A DNA stretch of 64,000 nucleotides, taken from NCBI GenBank assembly GCA_018417955.1, contig JACTVC010000001.1:682001-746000 (forward strand), read 5' to 3'. Origin of the DNA: Laccaria trichodermophora. Lineage: Eukaryota; Basidiomycota; Agaricomycetes; Agaricales; Hydnangiaceae. Below the pieces are notes generated by a model. The model was not told where the DNA came from. It was given only the letters and a program-made list of their open reading frames with translations, and ran no database searches. Below, piece by piece: positions 27,634 through 39,298 of the stretch. Position 1 is the stretch's first letter. Each line of letters begins with the position of its first letter. The position numbers and the translations under genes were made by a program.

Positions 27634-30466
27634 CTACCGCCCGAAGGGGTTTGGTTGCTTTTGCAACTGTGCCCCTGATGAGTTTGTGCATTCGTACGTC
27701 ATGTACATCACAAGAAGGTGGAGGGCGAAGGCATAACAAACGAAAAAAGTCCGAGCACGGCGGTTTCCCAATATCGAACGTGTCATAACGAGGACACTGC
27801 GCTCTACGGGGTTAAGGTTTTGATAGGCCCTTGTGGCTTCCTACGAAACTGATATATTACCACGATGGTGGAAAATGAACGCCAACTTACCCTGCCCCGG
27901 AAAGCTTCGAATGGGTTCATAGCCTCTTCATATCTTGCGTGGTATTTGCTCATGTCATCTGGGCGGCCAGGGAGGGCGGGAAGAGGATCCAGTTGCGTAA
28001 CAGGTCGTGAACCCGATTCTTCTCTGTAGCTTTGCATGTACCGCACTTTCTCGTAAAGTTTCAGATTGTCTGTCTGGAGAGCTTTGATTTCCGCGCGCAG
28101 TTCCGAAATAATTTGAAATTGTTTACGCAGCTCCTGGAAAATGATTCGATACCAGACTTTTTCAGAGGAACGCATAAGGTGACCGCACCTCTTCAAGTTC
28201 CGCATTCCGTTGCCTGAACCGGTCTCGCTGACTTGTGACAATAGGAAGAATGGACGTATCTGCGGAAGAGGTGAAGGGTGTTGGACTTGTGCGTGTAGAT
28301 GTATCCTAGATGTAATCGTTGAAATTTAGTTTGCGACAGAAAAGAGGAGTTCATCACCATTAAGTTATTGCCAATGTCCAAGTTCGCGAGTGGACCCGGT
28401 TCCCCCTCGGCGTGAGTAGTGTTACCGTTCATCTTGTGGTCATTCATGGCCAAGAGATCAGTTTCTAACTTCTCATTCAGCAATTTCTGCTTTTTTAATT
28501 CCGACGTGCTGGTTTCCAATTGTGTCTCAAGTACTTGGAGAGATGCCTCCAATTCACCGTGTAGAATCTGCAAGTGCAAATTACGCGGGGTCTCACAAAC
28601 GCAGAGCATCCAACTTACTCGAAACTTTGTAAGCTCTTCCTGCAGACGTTTATTTTTTGTCGCAAGCAGAGCTTCAAGAGATTTCCCTTCTTGATTATTT
28701 GCTTTGTCGGCATTTGGATTTGGAAGGTGCAATTCCAACGTATGACCATCAGCGAGCTCTTTATCATCGTCTGCATCTTCGAAACCAGAAAACTCGACAT
28801 ACTATGCACCGACATCATGACCTGTTTTGAGGAAGACAAAGTATTGGATTCTTCACCTTCATGATTTCCAGTTCGCGTTTTATCTCGTCGTAGTCTCCAA
28901 ATTGTTTTAGCCGCTGTTTAAGCTGCTCTATTTCGGCTACCTGAAAAAAAGTGAACCGGTATTCTAAGTCCTGTCCGAACCACCTAACCTTCTTTTGGAG
29001 CTCCTTTGCGATGTCCGAAATTTTCCTGATGCTTGCCTCCTGAGCGTCAGAACTGATTTTTTTCTGGGCTTCATGAGAACGAGAAAGCCGCTCGGTCTCA
29101 GCCTCCAGTTCGGATATCTGAAGTTCCAATGCTTTGACTCTATGATTCACGGGAGGTAGGTTAGAGATATAGGGCCAAAAATATCATTTTACCTGTCCGA
29201 CGATTCGTTGCCACTTTTTATAGTTTCAATTTCAGCACGCAAGATCTCCTGTATTGGAGAAAAGTTAAACCCCACAGGCCAAGGCAACATAAATCATACG
29301 TTTCGCCGTTCAACTGTAGCGATGCGACTGTTGGCACGATCCAAATCCGCGGCTATCATGTCTACCTCAGCAAGTTTTGTAACAACTTCTTGATCTGAGG
29401 ACAGCAGGTGAGACTCATTCACGTTGTTGACGCCAATATCGCACCTTGTCTCTGGCTGTGATCAAAGAGTTTCGCTTCTTTACTTTCGTTTGACATCCGC
29501 AAATCGCGTAATTGGTTTTTAGTGAGGGTTACTTGACGCTGTAAGTCCTGTTCGCTGAAAGTAGATGAACAAAAAAATGAGAGTTAATGAGTATGGAAAA
29601 CAGACCGTTCCTCGTAATTCCGAAGTTTCTCATCATAAGTCGCGTTGAGTTCATTGGCTTTTTGGGAAACCTTCTCTTGAATCATGTCATCCATCTTTCA
29701 AAGACACGTTAATATCGTCTGTGAAGCGAGAGAAGAAGAAGTCTCGCCTTCTGCTCCAACTGCTCCACCTTTATCTCCAGCTTCTTCTTGGCAGTCTCGA
29801 CAGATGCAAATCCGTCTACTTGTTTCTTCAGTTCAAGGCTTTCACTACGCAGGCGCTGGAGCTCTGCTTCGTGTTCAATGGCTTCGGCAACCTTGACCGC
29901 TTGATCCTACATAGAAGAAATATTGAAGAGAGACGCGAAAAGCGAACAGAAAGTAACCCATACTACTGCTGTTTCAAGGAGGGGGTACGGATCAGGTACT
30001 TCGGCGAGAACTTTATACACATGCAGGAAGGCATTGTCAGACGTTTTTGAACGTTTAGTTATATTATCAATTTCTGTCTGGTAAGCTGTATAAGGCCGTC
30101 CGAAAGTCAGAAACAGTTGAGATGAAGGTCATTGAAGGACGCCTGGACCTTTAAGGAGGGCCTTGAAAGCATTCAGCTTCTCGTCGTCCGGGAGCTTCTT
30201 GAATTCTTTGGTAACAATAAGTACGCGTATTGGGTGGGTCTCTCAAGTCTGAACCTTTGGTCTTGTCTGCTAGGGCTTTTCTTCCGAGAAGGCTCTCCTT
30301 CTGGTTGTCGACTAATTCAATGCCTTGTGCATCCAGTTTCGTCTGGAGTTCAGTCAAGTTGATATCTGTAAATGAATGATAAAACAAGGTTGGCAAATAC
30401 AAGGACTATGAACTAACCTCGCCATGTGGCAAGAGCAACTGAGAAATTCGTATCCTCCGAGGCCAT
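27634..30466 (-). CDS. COY1: Golgi coiled-coil membrane protein CASP (COY1)
   Basis: Tail-anchored Golgi golgin that in yeast (Coy1) works with tethering factors and SNAREs in retrograde traffic. ATG at 30466 (MASEDTNFSVALATWR) and stop at 27634; many short introns. The body is almost wholly coiled coil with the conserved N-terminal element KLPDDEKLNAFKALL. The C-terminal CASP region includes LYEKVRYMQSYREE, RYEEAMNPFEAFRGR, then NPVERSVLVMTRSILGNR, the membrane helix FFVCYAFALHLLVMYMTY and the luminal ending PNPFGR. The paired aromatic residues in the helix are those conserved across plants, animals and fungi. It shares a 106-base divergent promoter with the uS9m gene. Confidence 0.9.
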
Positions 30467-30572
30467 TTGGTAGTAAGTAGGAGAGGGTAACAGCTGTGAA
30501 GCAGTGCACGTGACGCCAGCTACATTGATTTCTTGACTTTTTTCAACTTTTTTGTTGCTCGACTCTGTTACG

Positions 30573-31731
30573 ATGAATTTCTCGCTGCTCAAGCGCGCTT
30601 ATTCAACAGCGCGTCCCTTCGTTCCCCCCTCTCAGCTATATAATTCCGCAACTAGGGGGTCAGACAGGCCACACCAACAACGACGGAGGACCAAGCCCCC
30701 TCCAACTTCCCCCACCTTTTATACCGCTCGTCCGGACTTCTACGATGCCGTATTGGGCTTAGAGAAAGCTCTTGGGGACGCTGGGAATGCACTTAGAAGC
30801 GTACAACTTCTTCCGCTTCCAGCCTTCGCGCGTGCAAGCCTCCCACCTCTTCAGCCTGTTTGGAAGACACCGGAGCAGATGACGGATAATTTCAAAACTC
30901 ACATGACAACAACGCGCTATCGTAAAGTTACAAAAATTCTAAATCAACTGAACGACTACCACCGAATCGCGAACACAGCTGGCAATAGCGACCTTGCGGG
31001 TGCCATTCACAACATCCTTAAAATGTTTGAGAGTCGAAACAAGGACGCCTATTTGGCAAGGGGAAAGAGAAGGAAGGTGATTCTGGACGAATATGGTCGA
31101 TCCTACACTGTTGGCAAGCGGAAAACCAGCTCTGCTCGAGTATGGATGATCCCTATACAGCAGCCATCATCAATACCGGAGTCGTATGGAGATGCATCCG
31201 AACCTTCGCCAGTCACCACATCTGAGTTGCCAGTCACCACATCCGAGTCTTCGTCAGTCACCACATCTGAATCTTCTCCACCTACCGCATCCGAATTTTC
31301 ACCAGTCACCACAACCACCATTCTTGTGAACAACCTTCCTTTGAACGAATACTTCCCGCTGCCCATAGACCGCGAACGAATTACTCGACCGTTACAAGTT
31401 GCGGGGATGCTTGGGAAATATAATGTGTTTTCTCTAGTCCGTGGTGGTGGAACAACGGGCCAGTCAGGTGCGCTGGCTCATGGAATTGCAAAGGGTATTG
31501 TGGCACACGAACCCGACCTTGAGACTATGTTCAGAAGAAGTAAGTTTCTTCTCCGTCTTTCTACCAAACACTTTTGACTTCGATTGCAGCCAAACTCACG
31601 AGACGCGATCCACGCATGGTGGAGCGGAAGAAGACGGGTCTCGCAAAGGCGCGCAAGAGGGTGTGTTTTTTTTTTTTGCTACAACGACCCCCTTCTGACA
31701 ACGACTACAGTACACCTGGGTTAAGCGGTAG
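30573..31731 (+). CDS. MRPS9: Mitochondrial small-subunit ribosomal protein uS9m
   Basis: Protein of the mitochondrial 37S subunit. Exons 30573-31539, 31590-31660 and 31711-31731 close to 352 residues. The first 30 residues are basic and Ser/Thr-rich, as expected of a mitochondrial presequence (LLKRAYSTARPF). The mitochondria-specific middle includes TTRYRKVTKILNQLNDY. The uS9 core is at the C-terminus: NEYFPLPIDRERITRPL, VRGGGTTGQSGALAHGIAKG, RRDPRMVERKKTGLAKARKR, ending with YTWVKR, the tail that contacts P-site tRNA. Between residues about 205 and 250 there is a Thr/Ser-rich insert built of short tandem repeats. The last exon encodes only six residues and the stop. The second intron begins GTGTG followed by a long T run. 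Confidence 0.93.
31190..31320 (+). repeat. Degenerate minisatellite inside the uS9m gene
   Basis: Units of about 21-27 bases built on ccagtcaccacatctga are repeated five to six times in frame, encoding PVTTSE/SVTTSE variants. Unit length is a multiple of three, so the reading frame survives length changes. The insert lies just before the conserved uS9 core. Confidence 0.75.
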
Positions 31732-31853
31732 TGGCTTATTCTCACACACGTTGCAACCAATGCATATTAGTCTACTAATGAAAATAAAAAGATATAAACT
31801 GATATAAAGTGAAACGTTGAGGTATAGAATAGAATGCAATGATAAAGTAGATA

Positions 31854-34800
31854 TCACTGAAAGAAGAAACTTTGCACATCGGACTGCGCAAATGGAATGT
31901 TGCAAGCAGGGCACTTTCGCTGTCGGGTTGAAATGCGTGCATCTACACAAGGCTTACAAAAAGCTAAACATCTTCTTAGTGCCTGGCGGTGACAGCAATA
32001 ATGCGGCGGCACTCACTGTGCAAACATTTTGTGATGATAACGCTCCGGAAATTTTGGCAGCATGTCGTGCATAAAACAAGTTTCTAAATAGATAGTTATC
32101 AGATTCTGGAGCCAGAAGGAATCAGAGAGGCCACCCACTCGGTAATCTTCTCCATTCTCCGACTCCAACCGCTTGGTGCTCGCGTCTGCCACCGCTTCTT
32201 TCCTCTGCCACTCTAACTCTTTCTTTGACCGGGCGTATTCCTCCTCCACAATGCGGAGCTCGGATCGCTTCTGAATCAACGACTTTTCCCGCTCAGAAAC
32301 CAAGGAGAAAAACTGTGCCTGAAGTAAAAAGAGCTGCACTTATAGAGACTCGATGGGGCGCACCTCTTGCGCTTTCTTCCTCTCGGCTTCGGCCAAGCTC
32401 TTGCACTCGAAAGTTTCCTTTTCCAGTTGTTCAACCCTAGAATTTAAAACGTCCACTGTTTTCTTCAGTAATACGTTCTCTTTCTCCATTACGCCCTGCG
32501 AAGGGGTCAAGTCACAGGCTAGAAGAATAACCAATGAGCTCACCGCCTGTGCTCTCATACTTTTCTCCACGTCAGTAAAGCGATCCACAGCCTTCCCCTG
32601 CTTTTCTATCGTCCTTGAGAGATTTTTCCGCTCAGTTTCTATCGCTTCCTTGTCCCGCATAGCGGCGAAAAACTTGTTGTCGGATTTCGCTTTCTGCCAA
32701 GGAAAATGTAAATTATAACCAGCTACTCGAGTCAGGCGGTTATTACACACCTCAACCGAACTCCTTGACAGACGGTCCTCTAGACTAGAAAGGTCAAATA
32801 CCTTATTTTTGACTTGTCGATCCAAAGCCTCCCATGCAGTCGATAACTTCTCCAATTCAGCAAACAAAGACTTTTCCGACTTGGAAGGACTTGTTAGCAT
32901 ATACATACCTGTCATAGGCAATCGAAAGAATTATACCTCAGTATAATAAACCTCAACAAGCTTCAACCTCTCTAGCTCAGCCTCCTTCTTGCTCAGTTCC
33001 TCTACCAGTTTTGAGACGTCTAGAGGGAGTGCAGAGCAATCCCCATAAACCCTCCTATATTTCTCCAGCTGCGACGTGGTTTCCGAAAGCTTTTCAACCA
33101 TATCCGCATGAGCCCGTATATTTTGCGAAATGTCTGGGTGATCAACTTGGTAGGCAGAAAGGGTTCGCTCGAGCGCCGTCGCCCGCGCTTCCGCTTTCCT
33201 AATTAAGTACATAAGATGAGCACCGAAGTCCAGAAATTCAACACATACAACTTCTGGTCCCTGAGTGTCTCAATGAATTGGCTATCCGCCACATTACCAC
33301 CAAGGAAAAAGAGCATCACGTCCTCTATTCCCGTATTTGCCGCAAGGTGCGCTTTCGTCCTAGACAACTCAGACTGAAGAACAAGAATACGTTCCTGAAG
33401 CACGCAAGCCATTAACTTCAAAACACGAAGATGACGTGAGAGAAACCTACCGAACGGGAATCAACCAAGGTTTTTAACTCTTGTAAAGAGGCCAGTTTGA
33501 CACTATCTTTGTGCTTCCGTTCATTCAGCTCAGCGGCCTGTTGTTCACGCTGCTCACGCAACCTCGCGTTCTCGTTATCTCGCTTTGCAAGCATCGCTTT
33601 CACCTCCTGCTGAACCTGGGTCGAAGAAGCCTACCATGGGGGAAGGTTTTTAATTTTAAGTCACCCAGGCAATTGTGAAGCAAACCAAGATGCCCTCTTC
33701 CCATTCCCTACGCGATTCCAGCAGCTGGTAACGATCTGAAGAAAGCTTTCCGATTTCGGCATCCTTCTTTGAGATATCCCCTTCTAGCATGGAAGCATGG
33801 TCAAGTAAAACCTTATAGTAAGGACTTTCGGTAATGTGTTCAAGTGAAGGAGATTTCAACTAGTCAGAAATGTGAGACGGAGAAGGCATCAAATGTATAT
33901 CAAACGTACCTCCAATTGTAGAATAGTTTTTTCGTCCCGAAGAATGGCGGTCTCTCTTTCCAATTCGACGATCTTATTTTCTCGACTTTTCAGCAGTTCT
34001 TGAAGCGCTTCCAGTTCAGAAATATCGTGCATATGTTGCTTGAGTGATGGTTGCGAAACGACCTGGATGGAGATTAGAATAGATTGGGATTAAATTATCA
34101 AAACTCCCACCAGTGAACCGAACCACTCACTGCAGGAGAGGACGGCTTTCGCTGTGTATCCTCTTTCTCTCCATTACTAGCCCCCTTCTCTAGTGGCGCC
34201 CGAGCCTCGAGGGCCACAACAGTTCCGCTGAGCGACCTTTCGAAACGGTTCTCTGCAGCTATTAGCGCATCATGATAACTATCCCTTTGAGTTGTGCAAT
34301 CTTGGAGCTCGAGGCGCATTAGATTTATTTGTGACCGCAAAGACACACACTTCAAAATTGTGTCAGTAGATGATAGTTACACCCCGATCTATGTGAATAC
34401 CTCTGTTTGTGCCTTCTGGCATCCAACAAATGCATCGCTTTGTAGAGCCTGCGACCACGAATCTCCGCCTAGTTGTACAAATTTTGTAACGAGAGCTTGC
34501 GTAGCATTAACAGTGTCCCCCAGTGCGGTTGCAAGCTCTGGGATGTTGTCGTCTTCAATATGGACGCTGAGGTCAAATATGCCTGATATAGCAACATTCA
34601 GCCTCCTGTGAAGATGACAAAGGGTTTTTATACCTTTCGCGTCGATACTGACTTGAGGTAGGTCATTAGGTTTGATCAGCAGTCGAATAGCCTCGACCAA
34701 CTAAGAACGCGACAACGAGAGTAAGGTATATCATATGCACAGGTGCATAGCCAACGAACCTGAGCCCAGCAAGCAGACATTGCAGCCAACCCTGCTTCAC

Positions 34801-35102
34801 AGGTGTTCTTGCGTCGTTCGAGCTCGTCTATGCGAAGCTGATTCCGTTCATTCTCCCGTGAATAGTGTTTCATTCTACGATAGATAGCTTCCTTCCTGAA
34901 TAGCTAAGATATTATTATGTGAGTATTCAACCTTTCAGGCCTCGAAAGCGAACGCTACCTCAAGATTGTCCCCAGGACCAGGTTCATCTTGCTCTGCGGC
35001 AACACCATTCACATGCGGACTGCCGTTCGAACCTGTTAGTATACGTTTCTTTACGACAGATGTATCAATATCGTCAGTAAGCGGCCTTTTTCTGGATTCC
35101 AT
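31854..35102 (-). CDS. BRE1: RING E3 ubiquitin ligase BRE1
   Basis: Nuclear ligase that with Rad6 monoubiquitinates histone H2B, upstream of H3K4/K79 methylation. ATG at 35102 (MESRKRPLTDDID, then a basic KKR patch) and stop at 31854, with more than ten introns. The body is long coiled coil. The C-terminal RING is split by an intron: LVLCTTCCQNFRSVIITKCLH then TFCKPCVDARI-like residues, RQRKCPACNIPFAQSDVQ and FFFQ at the end. The C-x2-C, C-x-H, C-x2-C and C-x2-C ligands are all visible. The last 166 bases of the promoter side lie against the stop of the allantoicase gene. Confidence 0.9.
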
Positions 35103-35268
35103 AGAACGATAGAGAGCTGTGGGGACGTCGAGAATGTGGACAACAACGACTCGACTCGGAGTTAACGCTGAAGGGGAAATCTTAAACTCCGACGATCGGA
35201 TTACCAATTTCTCAACATGACTGTTATGAACTGTTTACCCCACGTTCCCCTCTCCAACTTCGCTGCCC

Positions 35269-37419
35269 TCAATATATTTTGAGCCTGTACGCGACTTTTC
35301 TTTGGTCGAGCTCTAGGATTTCGCAATCGGCCGCACTGCCGTCACCAATCTGGGTTTCTACGCAAGCCAAGTCCAGTCCCTGCAAAAGGGTTAGAAGTGG
35401 TATGTAAACATGAGCAATGATTGAAGTCACCTTGCCAAGGACAGTCATAGGCTGATCTGTAAATGCCAATGTCAGCTATTTTTGTCAGTCGTGTTCTCTG
35501 TAACTTACGCCAGATGCCTGTTTTGTAAACAATACCTTGGGCTGTAGTGGCTTGGAATGCTTGTAAAGTCTGCATGTCTGGTCGATCGTCGGCACTATTC
35601 TGAGCCACCACAACCAAATACCCGTCTCCATGATCTCCTACACCTTCACCCCCTCCATGGCCCATCGGAAGGAAAGCTTGGTTCGTGAATGGATGGCGTT
35701 CAAGCACTGTCAAATCTACCGTCCCATCGGCAGAGATATCTTCAAGGGGTTTACAACGATAGACTGATATGCCAGATGTTGCACCAGAACCCTGCGGATA
35801 ATTTGTATCTAGCAGAGATAGTTTGTGGAACTTAGTCGCCGTACCCCCGTTGGCCAAGGTTACCTTTATTCCTTTTGGAACGGCAGCGTGGTCCTCGTAT
35901 GCTTGCACAACTTGCCCAAACGGTGCAAATGCCTCTGGCGTCAATGGAAGAACAGGAACCGTGACGGCTTTTGCAACTGCTGAAAGTATGGTCGTTCTGC
36001 TGGAAATTTCGGATGTCAATTCTGCCGGGATATTGGTGTGCGGGTTTCCTGCTATTCTGCGACCAATGATCCGGATCCTCTTGATGCCACCGTCAGGGTG
36101 TATGGTGACCTTAACATGTGTGTACATTCGTCCATCCACATTCTGAAGTTGAAAGTAGTGTTGCCTATGTGGCCCAAGTTTTATTCTGGATAAAACTGGC
36201 GTCCACGACAGTTCCTCATCCTTCTGAATTGACCAGTCGACTTCGTTTTCGGCAAACAAAGCGCCCATTTCGCAACTTTCGGGATAGTTGCCCTTGAAGT
36301 GAGCAGTGTCGATCTCAACTTGCTCGAGGACACCAGGTGTACCACTAAAACAGCATGAGTTTCGATCGACGTTCGGATCATCGCGGCATACAGCTTGATA
36401 ATGACCCAATCTTTGTGCCCCTTCACTCTGCTACGCTTCGTTTCCCAACCGTCTCCCATATTCACGCCACGACCAGGTAACAGAAGGTTGCTTCCAACAC
36501 CGAAATGCTGGTCCGAAACATAAACAACACGGCCACCAGAGAATGCATGGGCAAGGTCGAATGCGGAGGAGATATCACTTGGGTAGATGGGAGACACATG
36601 CCCGTACACGCGGAAGCGAGCCTGATTCACGTTCAATCGTAAGAAAGAAGATGTCAAGAAAGTGTGGAACACCTTACAATACCACCATCAGGATACATAT
36701 TTAGTTTGACGAAATTAACAGAATCTGAGGCTGGGACCTTGAACAAGTGCCGAGAATTGGGCCCAAGGTCTACCCGGGGAAGGACTTCTTTCCACTGATA
36801 ACCGAGAGTGAAATGGAATTCATGAGACGGCTCAAACTCAGCTCACTCTAAAATCGTCTACACGAGGAACTTCGGAGGGCAAGGCGTTCAGGACTTCAAT
36901 GGAAACCTGGGGTGCTTCATTTCCTATGAAGAGAAATATTAGCTACATATTGTGAGGACAATCCTCATACCGTTAAAGTTTGAAGTGTCCACGTCGAAAC
37001 CGACCACAGTGCCCGACGTTCCAAGCTGTAGGATGCACCTACCGAATCCGATGACAAATCACATTTTGCGTATCGTTGAAAGGCATACCAATCATACGAT
37101 GGATTGTGTCGTCGTGTTTCCCATCCACTGAAAAGAGCCCCGTTTGGCCCAAATTGACCCTTCAGACTCGGGGCGGGCTGCGAGAGTTTAGAAACTTAGC
37201 TGAAACTGAGCCCAACATACCTCAACCAGTAACAGTTGGTAAGCCTTTGCGAAGAACTCGTCGGACACAGAGATAATCTTTGCACCCAGTGATACGTTGG
37301 AGAGTTCTGAGCAGCGCCTCTGTGACTAGTTCGACGAAATCTTCGAGGAGGAAAAGCGTACCAGTTGTATTTAAAAACCCCTCTAGGAATTTGTCCAAAG
37401 AAATTCTTTCCAAGGACAT
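35269..37419 (-). CDS. Bifunctional allantoicase / ureidoglycolate lyase
   Basis: Fuses two consecutive steps of purine (uric acid) catabolism: allantoate to ureidoglycolate plus urea, then ureidoglycolate to glyoxylate plus urea. ATG at 37419, stop 35269. N-terminal half, two allantoicase repeats: [34 protein letters not shown], then [47 protein letters not shown] and [18 protein letters not shown]-terminal third, ureidoglycolate lyase: [53 protein letters not shown] and YRLKIY. The hinge is a short Ala/Thr-rich linker. The usual His of the lyase cupin (GIWHH) lies at an intron boundary near 35515 and I could not confirm it. I recall a comparable fusion in Cryptococcus. Confidence 0.88.
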
Positions 37420-37633
37420 CGTAGTTGTGGAGAAAAGAACGGGCACGCGGCTGCCCCACTCCGAACTCGGGTTTCGCAACAGCTGATCATTTATGTATGT
37501 AAAAATGCCAAATGTACAAAGGAATCTTTATCCGGCCGGTATCTTATCAACTCGCATCAAGTCCTTACGCGTGCACTTTTACAAGTGAAAGTGTGCTTCA
37601 AGCCAAACGGGGGCTTGGAAGTCGAAGATACTC

Positions 37634-39232
37634 CTACGTCAAATTAAATAACCTTAGATGATGTAAGGTTGTTGGGGCAGCGTAACGTACCAGAAGACCA
37701 TTCTTCCGCAGGTCGTGCAACCGGCTGTGATCTTCCGTATGGTCAATGGAGAGTTCGCACTCCAACCATTTTAACCCGCGGAAATAACTAGCATACCCCA
37801 ATCGGGACCCCACCATATCCGCCAAAGCTCCGTCCCTTGCTACCAGACGATTGTTGAGGAGGACAAACTTTTCTAGGCGGGGAAGTAGGCAGCACAAGGG
37901 CTTCTTGAAAAGAGTGATGGAAAGGAGTGACGGATATGACAGAAACGCGAGGATGTCGTCTATCACAAATGGTTCCTTTGTCCAGTCCCCGAGGTCGTCA
38001 ATAACTAGTTCTTCTAGCGATTGAAGGCAGGGATGGAGTACACAAATAAGAAAACAAGTACTTGACATGCCTGCATTATAGACTTCGAGCCGACGAAGGT
38101 GGCAGCTAGATCTTTTGAGAAAACAACTGAAGGTGCCTTGAGGCCAGCGGGCCATGTCGTTGAAGTGAACAGCGAACTGAAATAGCTGAGGTAGAGTCAA
38201 ATGCTCCAAGAATGTGGAAAGATAGTTGTGACTGATATTAACGACCAAAGATTTAAGCATGACGTGAACCACCGATTGGAAAAGAACGGCGCCGTTATGG
38301 GTATCAATGGTATATGAACACTTCCCAAGATTTGGGCACATGCAGAGGATTCGAATTGATGCTTCAACGGAGACAGAGTCAAGGGTCAAAGAGGTCAGCT
38401 GTGTCCATGGAACAGGAGAAGAGTGGTCTCCAGAAAGAGAACGATCTGGAATGTGAGAGACATGGATATGCAAAAGGCGGGGAACGACTTTGAGACCCAT
38501 AAGAGCATCAACTTCAGCCGATTGTATCTTGAAGGTCTCCAACATAGGGGTGGACTCTAAAATCGGTAGACGTGCGTTTCTTGAGAGGTGTAACTGAATA
38601 CTGTACCACCTGGAGGCGTGGTGGCTGAAAACGCGCAATACTTCCTCCGCAGCAAAGCAATTGGCGTCAGATCCGTTTTGCTGGTACAGGGATAGCAACA
38701 GAGGTAGATGTCCCGAACGGGCAATCCATGTCCTCACAAAGTCAGGAGGTGGATATGAACTCCCCATAGAAACAAAAACTGGCAGAGATACCCAAAGATA
38801 TGGGAGGTCGATGGATATTTGCCTCCATAGTTTGCAGACTCGGCAAAGAAGAAGTGGCGCCTCCCCTGGGGTGACACGGACGTTCGAATCCCAGGCGTCG
38901 CCGGATAGAACGTTAACGTTTGAAAGGCAATGAACAAATATTTCTTCCCAAAGTTCAATAGGCAATGGATGCATCAGAGTGAGAAGCAAATTGTTTGAAA
39001 CTTCGGACAAAGGGTGCCAATCTGTATAAAAACAAGATTTTAAAAACGACGTAACTTAGGAGATGTCTTAGTCCAGGACTGTACGTCGGGGCCCATCTGC
39101 GTAGAAGAAGCGTCCGAGTGCCGGATGATCTTCGGCTGACAAATCAGGCGGACGGCCTCTAATTGCGAAGCAGGCGCCGCGCTGACTGGTTCGCACATAG
39201 TTCGCAACAGTTTGCAACCCCATCTTGTTCAT
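37634..39232 (-). CDS. F-box protein with leucine-rich-like C-terminal region
   Basis: Probable SCF substrate receptor of the large agaricomycete F-box family. The F-box is clear: LPIELWEEIFVHCL ... APLLLCRVCKLWRQISIDLPYLW. The rest has irregular leucine-rich segments (LTSLTLDSV, CHLRRLEVYN, LEELVIDDLG, LEKFVLLNN) as in its relatives. The long exon is 39021-37634. I add a 5' exon 39232-39085, because a good GT-AG intron (39084-39022) joins it in phase and gives 511 residues; that exon (ATG 39232) has GRPPDLSAEDHPALGRFF and no known domain. The alternative is a start at ATG 38974, directly before the F-box. Substrate unknown. Confidence 0.75.
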
Positions 39233-39298
39233 CAGTAACAAGAAATTTGGCACCAACCCATTACGACGTTGCGGGTCAATGAGTGTCCTATCAGTGTA

